Origin: Opacimonas viscosa
Lineage (GTDB): Bacteria; Pseudomonadota; Gammaproteobacteria; Enterobacterales; Alteromonadaceae
Assembly (NCBI RefSeq): GCF_024199005.1
Contig: NZ_JANATA010000003.1
Span: 1-64,000 of the forward strand
Length of the DNA: 64,000 nucleotides
Direction of reading: 5' to 3'
Every line of letters starts with the position of its first letter. The stretch's first letter is position 1. Both the position numbers and the translations under genes were made by a program. Shown here piece after piece: positions 27,640 through 36,261 of this stretch. The notes under the pieces were generated by a model. It was given only the letters and a program-made list of their open reading frames with translations. It was not told the origin of the DNA and did not search any database.

Positions 27640-28098
27640 ATGTTGCGTCTGTTGAGTTTGGTATTTTTGGTTTGGGTCACTACAGCCTGCACAAGCGTAC
27701 AAGCAGATGTGGTGTTTGGCAAAGCCCGCGTGAAGATAGGGACATTGCCAGATATCTTCCGTGTGGAGTTTGCACACAATGACCAGCAGCGGGCTCAAGG
27801 GTTGATGTATCGAGATGAGTTATGTCCTAATTGTGGGATGTTATTTGATTTTGCTGAGTCGCGGATTGTGGCTATGTGGATGAAAAATACTCGAGTAGCA
27901 CTAGATGTCGCCTACTTTAGTGAAGCGGGTATTATCTCAGATATTAAAACTATGGCGCCGTATTCACTTCAGCCTCACCCCTCATCGACTGAAGTCCGTT
28001 ACGCACTGGAAATGCCGGCAGGCTGGTTTGCAAAAAATGCGGTTACAGTGGGTCAAAACATCAAAATTATCTCTGCACAAAAAGTAAAGTTCAGATAA
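27640..28098 (+). CDS. DUF192 family exported protein
   Basis: 152 residues, function unknown. The N-terminus (MLRLLSLVFLVWVTTACTS) is a signal sequence with a possible lipobox cysteine at residue 17 (VTTAC). The DUF192 domain spans about 35-150: FAHNDQQRAQGLMYRDELCPNCGMLFDF, then MWMKNTRVALDVAYFSEAGII and YALEMPAGWFAKN. A CPNC pair occurs in the first block. Only 6 bases separate it from the lipoprotein gene, suggesting translational coupling. Confidence 0.88.
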   Translation: MLRLLSLVFLVWVTTACTSVQADVVFGKARVKIGTLPDIFRVEFAHNDQQRAQGLMYRDELCPNCGMLFDFAESRIVAMWMKNTRVALDVAYFSEAGIISDIKTMAPYSLQPHPSSTEVRYALEMPAGWFAKNAVTVGQNIKIISAQKVKFR

Positions 28099-28196
28099 TT
28101 CAGCAAGGCGGTAGGGCCTAGAAAATCAGTTCAATCCACAGGGTTTAGCAAAGTATAGAGAATCTGCTATAGACTCTATCCAACTGGTATTGTCCT

Positions 28197-28205
28197 TGAT
28201 ATAAT
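28197..28205 (+). promoter_or_regulatory. Putative extended -10 promoter of lysC
   Basis: TGATATAAT: a perfect TATAAT (28200-28205) with the TG of an extended -10; the -35 is poor. The leader would be about 110 bases, shorter than a lysine riboswitch aptamer. Confidence 0.5.
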
Positions 28206-28271
28206 CGAATCATGTTTACATGCTTTTTTGTGCGTTATAACAATAATAAATACAATGCACTGAAAAGTTTA

Positions 28272-28310
28272 AATTGAGAAAAGCACCTCGACAGCACTTT
28301 AACCTCAATT
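28272..28310 (+). promoter_or_regulatory. Inverted repeat abutting the lysC ribosome site
   Basis: AATTGAG (28272-28278) can pair with CTCAATT (28304-28310), which touches the AGGAA ribosome site (28311-28315). It may influence translation; the stem is short and the loop is 25 bases, so this is tentative. Confidence 0.3.
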
Positions 28311-28321
28311 AGGAAATAAAC

Positions 28322-29671
28322 ATGGCCCCAGCTTTAACAATCGCAAAATTCGGCGGCACCAGCGTAGCAGATTATGCAGCAATGCAATCATGTGCCCGTA
28401 TTATCGCTCAGCAAAAAGACACACGTGTTGTCGTGGTCAGTGCTTCTGCAGGTGTAACTAATTACTTGGTGAGTTTGTGCCATGATGAATTAGACGCTGC
28501 GGGTATTGCAGAAACCGTCGCTGGGATTAAACAAATCCAATACGCCATTCACGAATGTTTGCCTGAGTCAGTCCAAAGAACCGAACAACTTGAGAAATTG
28601 CTATCTGAATTAACCTTACTAGCTGCTCAACCTTCCTTACGCACGAATGACATGCTCAAAGAACAAGTGCTTTCTATGGGTGAAAGAATGTCTTCTTTAC
28701 TGTTTACTGACGTATTGTTAGAAATGGGGGTAGCGGCAGAAGTTTTTGATGTTAAACAAGTACTGCGTACCGATGATAACTTTGGGGCAGCAAGTCCTAT
28801 CTTACCTGAAATTAAACGTCTTGCTCAGGTCCATTTGGCTCCGCGTTTGGCATCTCATGTCCAAGTTACACAGGGATTTGTCGGTGCCGATGAACAAGGA
28901 CGTACGACAACACTTGGCCGCGGGGGCTCAGATTTTACTGCGGCGTTATTAGCAGAAGCGTTGAAAGCGCAACTGTGTCAAATTTGGACAGATGTGATTG
29001 GTGTCTATACCACTGACCCACGGATCACAGCCGCTGCCAGACCGCTACCCGAATTAAGTTTTGAGGAAGCCGCTGAAATGGCAACATTCGGTGCAAAAGT
29101 GTTGCACCCAGCAACAATGGAACCTGCTTTGCGTCAAGATATCAAAGTATTTGTCGGTTCATCCAAGGAACCAGAAAAAGGCGGAACGATAATTGTTCGA
29201 GACTGTCAAGATGAACCGCCGTATCGGGCTATTACTCGTCGTAAAGAACAGGTTATGGTGACGGTTAAAACACCCAAAATGATGTATGCTCAGGGCTTTT
29301 TGGCTAAAGTATTTGAAATCATTGCGCAACATGAATTGAGTGTTGATTTGGTGACGACATCTGAAATATCCGTTTCATTTACCTTGGATAATCCTCCAAA
29401 TTCGGTAGCTGAACGCTTAAACCGTGAGACGATCACACAGCTTCAAGATATTTGCGAAGTGACTGTTGAGCGTGGCTTTGACTTGATAACGGTGGTCGGT
29501 AACAACATGCAAACGTCGGTAGGCGTCAGTAGTAAAATCTTAAGTGCAGTCACGGACAATCAATTACGCATGATTTGTTTTGGAGCAAACCCCCATAATA
29601 TGTCGTTTTTGGTTAAAGCTCAGGAAAGCGATGAAATTGTACAAAAACTACATCGCGAGTTGTTCGAGTAA
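28322..29671 (+). CDS. lysC: Lysine-sensitive aspartate kinase III
   Basis: Phosphorylates aspartate as the first step of the lysine, threonine, methionine and diaminopimelate pathway. The 449-residue monofunctional protein (E. coli LysC has the same length) begins with the kinase motif IAKFGGTSVADYAAM. It has the catalytic/binding block TLGRGGSDFTAALLAEAL and TTDPRITAAARPLPELSFEEAAEMATFGAKVLHP, then two ACT domains (about 310-449) that bind lysine for feedback inhibition. No homoserine dehydrogenase domain is fused. It is monocistronic with its own promoter and terminator. Confidence 0.94.
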   Translation: MAPALTIAKFGGTSVADYAAMQSCARIIAQQKDTRVVVVSASAGVTNYLVSLCHDELDAAGIAETVAGIKQIQYAIHECLPESVQRTEQLEKLLSELTLLAAQPSLRTNDMLKEQVLSMGERMSSLLFTDVLLEMGVAAEVFDVKQVLRTDDNFGAASPILPEIKRLAQVHLAPRLASHVQVTQGFVGADEQGRTTTLGRGGSDFTAALLAEALKAQLCQIWTDVIGVYTTDPRITAAARPLPELSFEEAAEMATFGAKVLHPATMEPALRQDIKVFVGSSKEPEKGGTIIVRDCQDEPPYRAITRRKEQVMVTVKTPKMMYAQGFLAKVFEIIAQHELSVDLVTTSEISVSFTLDNPPNSVAERLNRETITQLQDICEVTVERGFDLITVVGNNMQTSVGVSSKILSAVTDNQLRMICFGANPHNMSFLVKAQESDEIVQKLHRELFE

Positions 29672-29698
29672 GCCATTCTTCTTGGAGAACTAAAACTC

Positions 29699-29729
29699 AC
29701 AAGCTGTCTAATTTGATTGGACAGCTTGT
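29699..29729. terminator. Terminator between lysC and the chemotaxis receptor gene
   Basis: 10-bp stem ACAAGCTGTC / GACAGCTTGT with an 11-base loop, followed on the plus strand by AAGTCTTTCTTTTTT. It serves lysC; the minus-strand side is less T-rich but may also work. Confidence 0.8.
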
Positions 29730-29742
29730 AAGTCTTTCTTTT

Positions 29743-31752
29743 TTAGACTTTAAACTCTTTAATAGCGCCTTGTAGTTCCATCGCGAGTTGCGCCACTGTG
29801 CGACTAGACTCTTCCGATTGCAACGCTCCTACACTCGTTTCTTGGGCAATACCAACAATATTACTTAGCTGTGTATTGATTTTTTCAGAGTCTGAAGAGT
29901 TATTATTGGCATTATTTGAGATAATAGAACTAGCGGTATGAGCACGAGATACTGCTTGAGTAATGACGCTGACGGCTTCTGTTGCTTTTTCTGTCTGTTC
30001 CACGCAGATTTCGGTTTGTGCTTTGCCTTGGTTCATGGCAGTTACCGCTTTTTGAGCACCTTCTTGTAGAACTTCGATCATCGTATTAATTTCACGAGTA
30101 GATTCTTGAGTACGACTTGCTAAAGTACGCACTTCGTCAGCCACCACTGCAAAACCACGACCTTGCTCACCTGCTCTGGCGGCTTCAATAGCGGCATTTA
30201 AAGCCAGTAGGTTAGTCTGATCAGCTACCCCACGGATGACATCTAAAATGCCAGTAATACGCTCACTATCTTGATGCAGCTGATTAATTACATCAGCTGC
30301 ATCACCTACATCACTTGCTAAAGACTCAATAGTGCGTTTGTTTTCCATTGAGATAGCTTTGATCTTATTCGCTTGTTTGTCGGCATTTTCAATCTCAGCC
30401 AAAGTGTTTTGGGCATTAGCAACCACGCCTTGGGCCCTTTCTTTCATAGAGAAAGTTGAGTGTGCAACAGCATTAATTTGTTCTTTTTGTTCCTCAATAG
30501 CTGAGGTTGTTTGTATGTTAACGGTAGAAGTCTGAGCGGCAGCGTCACTCAATAAATTTGCGCGGTCACTGATTGTACCAATGAGTGATTTTAAATTATC
30601 AACTAATGCATTGGTATTTTTAGCCAGTTCACCGAATTCATCTTGGTTGGACTCATCTAGACGTTGGGTCAGGTCGCCTTGTGTAATTTTTTGTAAGACT
30701 TGATTAATTGCTTCTATAGGACGAGTAATGGAGTTCACACTGCGATACGCGACAATTAACGCAAAAGCTAAAGCAATAATGGCTAACCCAATAATAACGA
30801 TTTGTGCTGTTGCTACAGTACTCGCAACAGCGGATTTAGCTGCTTTAACCGATACTCCAATCTGAGTGATTAACTGGCTGATTTGTGTATTAGCAGATAA
30901 GATTTTTGCTTCGCTTTGTGCCAAACTACGCCCTAAAGCTTCTTTTTTAAATAAGTAGTTTTGGTGGAGCACTGGGATCCCGTTGTTACCTCTACTAAGA
31001 ACTAATACTGAGTTGAGCGATTCAATCAGTGCTGGAATTTCAGGGTGAAGATCACGCATATCGGTTAAGACATTTAAATGCGTTGCAGTGACTTCTGTGA
31101 TTTTTTTTACATCCAGTGCAAGATCATTAATTAAGGCACTACTAGATATTGCGATAAGTTCTTGCATCAGTGCCGCTAAAGCCGTCATGTTGTTTTCAAT
31201 ACGCGTTGTTGTTTGCAGTAAAGCGGTGTCAATATTTGCCTCTGAAAGTGCATCATTGATATCAAATGCATACATTGAAGCTTGGTCCGCTTGTGCTTCT
31301 AAATCAATATATTGTGCTTGAACTCTTTTTCGTTGTTCTAGACTTTGCAACTTTGTAGCGAAAATATTCGAGGTAAGCTGTTCAAATTGATAAGCATTTT
31401 TCTCTATATCAGAGGTTAATGCCACTAACTCCGAGTTTGAGCTGACGGTTTGTTTAAGTTTTTGTAAATGTTGATTGAACGTATCTTTAAGTGTGGTAAA
31501 GGAGTTATTGAGTTTACTGACTTCTTGGATCGAATCTGAATTGACCGCTCGCAAGGCATCATCATTCATGTTTAGGAACTCGATTTGTAATTCTTTGGCA
31601 CTTATTAGAGATGGGACAGCAACGTCATTTACTGAGCTAGAATTAGTTTGAATATTTGAAATAAAAACGCTTGCAGCGATACTGATAGTTAACAGTAATC
31701 CACACGTAATACCAAAACCAAATTGCAAACGACGAGCAACTGAAAAGTGCAT
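29743..31752 (-). CDS. Methyl-accepting chemotaxis protein
   Basis: Transmembrane chemoreceptor of 669 residues. The first transmembrane helix is at about 10-33 and a second at about 315-338 ([20 protein letters not shown]), enclosing a roughly 280-residue all-helical periplasmic sensor; ligand unknown. HAMP follows ([25 protein letters not shown]), then the long signalling coiled coil with the conserved hairpin tip [20 protein letters not shown]. No C-terminal NWETF-type pentapeptide, so methylation probably does not use a receptor-tethered CheR. AAGGAAG precedes the ATG. Monocistronic. Confidence 0.93.
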   Translation of the reverse strand: MHFSVARRLQFGFGITCGLLLTISIAASVFISNIQTNSSSVNDVAVPSLISAKELQIEFLNMNDDALRAVNSDSIQEVSKLNNSFTTLKDTFNQHLQKLKQTVSSNSELVALTSDIEKNAYQFEQLTSNIFATKLQSLEQRKRVQAQYIDLEAQADQASMYAFDINDALSEANIDTALLQTTTRIENNMTALAALMQELIAISSSALINDLALDVKKITEVTATHLNVLTDMRDLHPEIPALIESLNSVLVLSRGNNGIPVLHQNYLFKKEALGRSLAQSEAKILSANTQISQLITQIGVSVKAAKSAVASTVATAQIVIIGLAIIALAFALIVAYRSVNSITRPIEAINQVLQKITQGDLTQRLDESNQDEFGELAKNTNALVDNLKSLIGTISDRANLLSDAAAQTSTVNIQTTSAIEEQKEQINAVAHSTFSMKERAQGVVANAQNTLAEIENADKQANKIKAISMENKRTIESLASDVGDAADVINQLHQDSERITGILDVIRGVADQTNLLALNAAIEAARAGEQGRGFAVVADEVRTLASRTQESTREINTMIEVLQEGAQKAVTAMNQGKAQTEICVEQTEKATEAVSVITQAVSRAHTASSIISNNANNNSSDSEKINTQLSNIVGIAQETSVGALQSEESSRTVAQLAMELQGAIKEFKV

Positions 31753-31847
31753 GATTTCTTCCTTGAAATTTAATAAACGTAAATTTAATTAGAGATAACA
31801 TTAATTGGAAATAAAGTTTCTTCCTTATCGACGTTTTTTGACAATGC

Positions 31848-32654
31848 TTAAGCGTTTACATGAAATGATTTACGTGCAGCTAAATTTACAGCAGTGAGTT
31901 TGTTACCCCAGACGTAGCCTGTATCCGTAGCAATAAACTGAGTTGAGTCAGTATGCCCCTGAAGACTCGCCCAATGTCCAAATATAACGGTTTGCTGAGC
32001 CGTTAGGTGAGGGTTGTACTTTTGAAACCACGGTTGCAGTATGTCAGGAGCGCTGGCTGGTGCAGTTTTGCAAGCAAAGTCCAAGGCGAGATGGGGAGTA
32101 AGGTACCGCATTCGAGTACAAGCGTTAATAATGAATCGAGACCTATCCATACCGCTCAGTTGACTACTCCATGTGTCAGGGGTGTTGCCATACATATGAC
32201 TCAAGAGTTTGACGTAGTGCTTACTCGTTAATTGTTTATTGATGAATTTGCTCGCTTGCTTAGCATCTTCGAATGACCACATAGGATACAGTCCAGCATG
32301 GACAATGAGTGTATCTTTTTTCCATGTTTTGACCAACGGAAATGACCGTAACCAATCGATATATTGGTCAATGTCTGGGTGTTTAAGTAATTTCCCTAGT
32401 TTGTCAGAAGCTTTAGGTTTGCGTAATCCAGCATGAATAGCAAGTAGATGAAGGTCGTGGTTACCTAGTACCATAGAAAAGTGTTCACCCAAATCATGGC
32501 AATATTGGATAACCGACAAGGAATCTTCGCCACGGGCTACAATATCACCAACGGCAATTAATTTATCTTTTTGAGGACGAAACTGTATTGATTTTAATAG
32601 TCGAGTGAAACCTTTATAACAGCCTTGGATGTCACCAATAACATAAGTAGCCAC
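31848..32654 (-). CDS. apaH: Symmetrical bis(5'-nucleosyl)-tetraphosphatase ApaH
   Basis: Hydrolyses Ap4A to two ADP and also acts on Np4-capped RNA. The calcineurin-like metallophosphatase motifs are in order: GDIQGCYKGF, GDIVARGEDS, GNHDLHLLAIHAG and GHWASLQG. Length 268 is normal. Last gene of the lptD-surA-pdxA-rsmA-apaG-apaH cluster, 4 bases after apaG. Confidence 0.96.
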   Translation of the reverse strand: MATYVIGDIQGCYKGFTRLLKSIQFRPQKDKLIAVGDIVARGEDSLSVIQYCHDLGEHFSMVLGNHDLHLLAIHAGLRKPKASDKLGKLLKHPDIDQYIDWLRSFPLVKTWKKDTLIVHAGLYPMWSFEDAKQASKFINKQLTSKHYVKLLSHMYGNTPDTWSSQLSGMDRSRFIINACTRMRYLTPHLALDFACKTAPASAPDILQPWFQKYNPHLTAQQTVIFGHWASLQGHTDSTQFIATDTGYVWGNKLTAVNLAARKSFHVNA

Positions 32655-32658
32655 AATG

Positions 32659-33036
32659 TTAGTTCACACTATTAGCTTTAATAAAACTGAAAATGGGCAC
32701 TGGGACGAGGAACATATTCCCGGTAGGATCTTCAAATTCAAAATGCCCTTGCATGGAACCTACAGGTGTATCAAGTACTGCACCAGAAGTATATGTGTAT
32801 TCACCATTGGGTTCTAAAATGGGTTCTTCGCCGACAACACCAGCGCCACTGACTTCATGCGTTTTGTTATTGCCATTGGTGATCTGCCAATAGCGGTTGC
32901 GTAATTGCACCGTATAATGGGAAAGATTACGCATGTGGATGGTATAAGCAAAAGCGTAGCGATTTTCCGCTGGAACTGATTGATTTTCTAGTAGCTGTGT
33001 CACTACAGAGATTTTAATATCATCAGCAAGGGTCAT
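32659..33036 (-). CDS. apaG: ApaG (Co2+/Mg2+ efflux-associated) protein
   Basis: Fibronectin-III-like beta-sandwich of the ApaG family, 125 residues from the ATG at 33036, the E. coli length; GGAG lies 5 bases upstream, and an upstream frame would add five residues. Conserved blocks are FAYTIHMRNLS, LRNRYWQITNGNNKTHEVSGAGVVGEEP and MQGHFEFEDPTG. The molecular role is unsettled. It lies 84 bases after rsmA and 4 bases before apaH. Confidence 0.94.
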   Translation of the reverse strand: MTLADDIKISVVTQLLENQSVPAENRYAFAYTIHMRNLSHYTVQLRNRYWQITNGNNKTHEVSGAGVVGEEPILEPNGEYTYTSGAVLDTPVGSMQGHFEFEDPTGNMFLVPVPIFSFIKANSVN

Positions 33037-33120
33037 AAAGGCTCCAAACATGCAACTTATATCAATTTAAAAAACTATAATGTTGCATGTTATTTAGCTC
33101 GTTTCAAGAAAAATACTTGA

Positions 33121-33954
33121 TCAATTTTTAGTGGCGTTTGACACAGAGTCTACTGTCGCCTCATCTATCACCGCATGTTCTGCTATTAATGCAAAAGTCG
33201 CTAAAGATAAGTTTTCAGCGCGTTGTGTTGGTTCAATACCAAGTTCACTGAGCTGTTCAGCACTGATGACGGTTTTCAAACTATTACGAATAGTTTTACG
33301 ACGTTGATTAAACGCTAATGCTGTTACTTTTTCTAGCATAGCTAAATCTTTCACCGCAACAGGTGGTGTGGCATGAGGAATTAAGCGAACCACCGCACTA
33401 TCGACCTTTGGTGGTGGTGTAAATGCTTCGGGTGGGACCTCTAACACGGGCATCACTTGGCAATAATACTGAGCCATGACGGACAAACGGCCATAATTTT
33501 TATGCCCTGGACCAGCACACAGACGATTTACGACTTCTTTTTGTAGCATGAAGTGCATGTCATGAATAATGTCGGCATGCGCAAACAGATGAAACATCAA
33601 TGGCGTGGAAATATTGTAAGGCAGATTGCCAAATACTTTTAACTTGCCTGTGCGTGCTACCTGAGTAAAGTCATAGCGCAGTGCATCGGCTTCAATAATA
33701 GTGAGTTTTTCAGCCATAAATGGATGATGTCTGAGCCGCTTTGCTAAGTCTCTATCTAATTCCACCACTGTGAGGTGTTTGATTTGCTCGCAAACTGGCT
33801 CTGTCAATGCACCAAGGCCTGGACCAATTTCTAGCATGGTGTAGTTATCATCTGGTTTGATAGCACTTACAATTTGGTCAATCACATATTCGTCATTTAA
33901 AAAGTTTTGACCAAAACGTTTACGGGCTTTGTGGCCTAAGTGAACATTACTCAT
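33121..33954 (-). CDS. rsmA: 16S rRNA (A1518/A1519) dimethyltransferase RsmA
   Basis: Dimethylates the two adjacent adenines in the 3' terminal hairpin of 16S rRNA (also called KsgA). The SAM-binding motif is [14 protein letters not shown] and the catalytic motif IV NLPYNIS. 277 residues, with the helical C-terminal domain [13 protein letters not shown]. Its start overlaps the end of pdxA by 4 bases (ATGA type), showing translational coupling. Confidence 0.97.
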   Translation of the reverse strand: MSNVHLGHKARKRFGQNFLNDEYVIDQIVSAIKPDDNYTMLEIGPGLGALTEPVCEQIKHLTVVELDRDLAKRLRHHPFMAEKLTIIEADALRYDFTQVARTGKLKVFGNLPYNISTPLMFHLFAHADIIHDMHFMLQKEVVNRLCAGPGHKNYGRLSVMAQYYCQVMPVLEVPPEAFTPPPKVDSAVVRLIPHATPPVAVKDLAMLEKVTALAFNQRRKTIRNSLKTVISAEQLSELGIEPTQRAENLSLATFALIAEHAVIDEATVDSVSNATKN

Positions 33955-34934
33955 GCTTCTCGATTCGCTAATTTTATGGCTTTTAGGATGGCTTTTTGTA
34001 AACTGCCCGGATCGGCTAAGTTTTTGCCTGCAAGGTCTAATGCGGTGCCGTGATCTACTGAAGTCCGAATAAAGGGGAGTCCCAGTGTGATATTGACAGC
34101 TTCACCAAACCCTTTGTATTTCAGAACGGGTAAACCTTGGTCGTGATACATGGCTAATACAGTGTCAGCTTCGTCTAAATATTTTGCATTGAAGATGGTA
34201 TCCGCCGGTAGAGGACCAGTAATATTTAGACCTTCAGCACGTAACTTATCCAATGCAGGGATGATTACATCTATTTCTTCTCGACCAAGGTGGCCATCTT
34301 CACCAGCATGTGGATTTAGTCCACAAACAAAAATTTTGGGCTCTTTGATACCAAATTTTAATTTTAGGTCGGTGTTGATAATATGAATGACTTTGTCTAG
34401 ACGTTCGGCTGTGATCGCACGAGAAACATAGGCCAGGGGAATATGAGTCGTTGCAAGTGTGACTCGTAAGCCATCTGTTGAGAGCATCATAACCACATCT
34501 GAAGTGTTGGACTGTGCAGCGAAATATTCAGTATGACCGCTAAAAGAAATGCCAGCTTGATTGATAATTCCTTTGTGCACAGGACCGGTGACAACCGCAT
34601 CAAAATCACCGTCCATGTTTGCTGCACATGCTTGTCGTAAAGTTTCTACGACATATCGGCCATTATCTGGTGATAGTTCACCTGGGGTAACAGGAGCGTC
34701 ACAGGGAATATGCTCAACGTAAAGACTGCCTTGAGGCGCTTTTTCGGTTTGTCCAGTGTATGCAATCAACTGCGTAGTAACGCCTGTCAGTTTGGCGCGT
34801 TCGGTCAACATTTCTATATCCGCAAATACCACTATTTGTGCATCCCAGATGTGTTCAGCCATTTGTAATACTAAATCAGGTCCAACACCAGCTGGCTCGC
34901 CAGGTGTTACCGCAATACGACTTAACTTTTTCAT
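33951..34934 (-). CDS. pdxA: 4-hydroxythreonine-4-phosphate dehydrogenase PdxA
   Basis: NAD-dependent oxidation and decarboxylation of 4-phosphohydroxy-threonine in the deoxyxylulose-5-phosphate-dependent vitamin B6 pathway; its product is used by PdxJ, which is also in this window at 44400. 327 residues. Motifs: the N-terminal [38 protein letters not shown] with the metal-binding His, [16 protein letters not shown] and [15 protein letters not shown]. It overlaps surA by one base and rsmA by four. Confidence 0.96.
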   Translation of the reverse strand: MKKLSRIAVTPGEPAGVGPDLVLQMAEHIWDAQIVVFADIEMLTERAKLTGVTTQLIAYTGQTEKAPQGSLYVEHIPCDAPVTPGELSPDNGRYVVETLRQACAANMDGDFDAVVTGPVHKGIINQAGISFSGHTEYFAAQSNTSDVVMMLSTDGLRVTLATTHIPLAYVSRAITAERLDKVIHIINTDLKLKFGIKEPKIFVCGLNPHAGEDGHLGREEIDVIIPALDKLRAEGLNITGPLPADTIFNAKYLDEADTVLAMYHDQGLPVLKYKGFGEAVNITLGLPFIRTSVDHGTALDLAGKNLADPGSLQKAILKAIKLANREA

Positions 34935-36229
34935 TAAGATGTTCCGTCATCTAAAATTTCGATATACGCAGATTCACGCATTTCACGCAACCAACTATCT
35001 GTTTCTTCCGCAAATTTACGGTTGAAAATCAGTTGGTAAGCTTTTTCTTGTTGTTTTTTATCTGTAGCATCATCAATGCGACGCTCCAGTAACTCAATTA
35101 AGTGCCAGCCATGTACTGAACGAATCGGTTCACTGATTTCGCCTTGGGCTAATTCTGCTAAGGCATTTTTGAAAGCGGGAACATACATTTCTGGATCCGC
35201 AAAACCCAGCTCACCACCTTTGAGGCCAGAACCTGGATCTTCAGAGTGTTTCTTGGCCAAATCAGCAAAAGTCGCAGTACCATCGATGATTTGCTGTTTA
35301 AAGTCTTTGAGCATTTTCTCGGCTTTTTCTTCACTTAAAATAATCGAAGGTTTGACCAAAATGTGACGGGCATTGACTTCTTCAACAGTGGATATTTCAA
35401 TACCACGAGTTTCCATAATTTTTAAAATGTGGAAACCCGCACCACTGCGAATAGGACCAATCAATGAATCAACGGGGCGACCTTGAACCACTTCAGCGAA
35501 TAAGGTAGGCATAGCATTGATGTTGAGCCAGCCCATATCACCACCTTCAAGTGCTTTGGCACCGGATGAAGAGGCAATTGCAATTTTTGCAAAATCAGAC
35601 CCGTTGTTGAGTAAATTAATGACTTTGTCGGCACGCTCACGAGCATCTGCTATGTCTTGATCTGTTGGCTCTACTGGGAATCCAATTAAAATATGACCTA
35701 AGCGATATTCCGCCTGAGCGTCCCCTTGCTCTTTGATTAATTCCATCAACGTTGCGATTTCTTGCGGCGTGATATAAATACGTCGACGGACGTTGGCTCG
35801 ACGTACTTCACCGGTAATTAATTCTTTTCTAATCGTTTCACGATATGCGTCATAACTCATACTACTCGAGATGATATCTTGACGCAGTTGTGCCACTGTT
35901 CGGTTTTGGCTTTGGGCGATATTGGCGATAGTTTGCTCTAATTGTGGGTCAGACACTCGAATCCCCATCCTATCGGCCATTTGCATTTGCAAGTTATCTG
36001 TAATTAATTTCTCAATGGCTTGGGTTCGTAAAGCACGGTCAGAAGGCAGAGATTGGTTATTTTTCGCTGCGTTATCTTTTACGGTATTGACCAATTCATC
36101 AATCTCACTTTGTAAAATAACGCCTTGGTCGACGATCACTGCGACTTTATCTAACGATTCTTGAGCAAGGGCGGAGACCGAACTCAACGTCAGTATGACA
36201 GAACAAATTAATGCGGATAAAACTCTCAT
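34934..36229 (-). CDS. surA: Periplasmic chaperone and peptidyl-prolyl isomerase SurA
   Basis: Delivers unfolded outer-membrane proteins, including LptD, to the BAM machinery. A signal peptide at residues 1-22 ends ALA-Q. An N-terminal chaperone domain (about 24-170) is followed by two parvulin domains, [13 protein letters not shown] (about 175-275) and [11 protein letters not shown] (about 285-385), and a short C-terminal helix. 431 residues, normal. Encoded 32 bases after lptD, its major client. Confidence 0.96.
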   Translation of the reverse strand: MRVLSALICSVILTLSSVSALAQESLDKVAVIVDQGVILQSEIDELVNTVKDNAAKNNQSLPSDRALRTQAIEKLITDNLQMQMADRMGIRVSDPQLEQTIANIAQSQNRTVAQLRQDIISSSMSYDAYRETIRKELITGEVRRANVRRRIYITPQEIATLMELIKEQGDAQAEYRLGHILIGFPVEPTDQDIADARERADKVINLLNNGSDFAKIAIASSSGAKALEGGDMGWLNINAMPTLFAEVVQGRPVDSLIGPIRSGAGFHILKIMETRGIEISTVEEVNARHILVKPSIILSEEKAEKMLKDFKQQIIDGTATFADLAKKHSEDPGSGLKGGELGFADPEMYVPAFKNALAELAQGEISEPIRSVHGWHLIELLERRIDDATDKKQQEKAYQLIFNRKFAEETDSWLREMRESAYIEILDDGTS

Positions 36230-36261
36230 AAATACTCTTTGTTATTATTACTATGTATATC

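Noticed and set aside
28099-28321. Lysine riboswitch before lysC
   Set aside because: No L-box sequence pattern and the predicted leader is too short for the aptamer.
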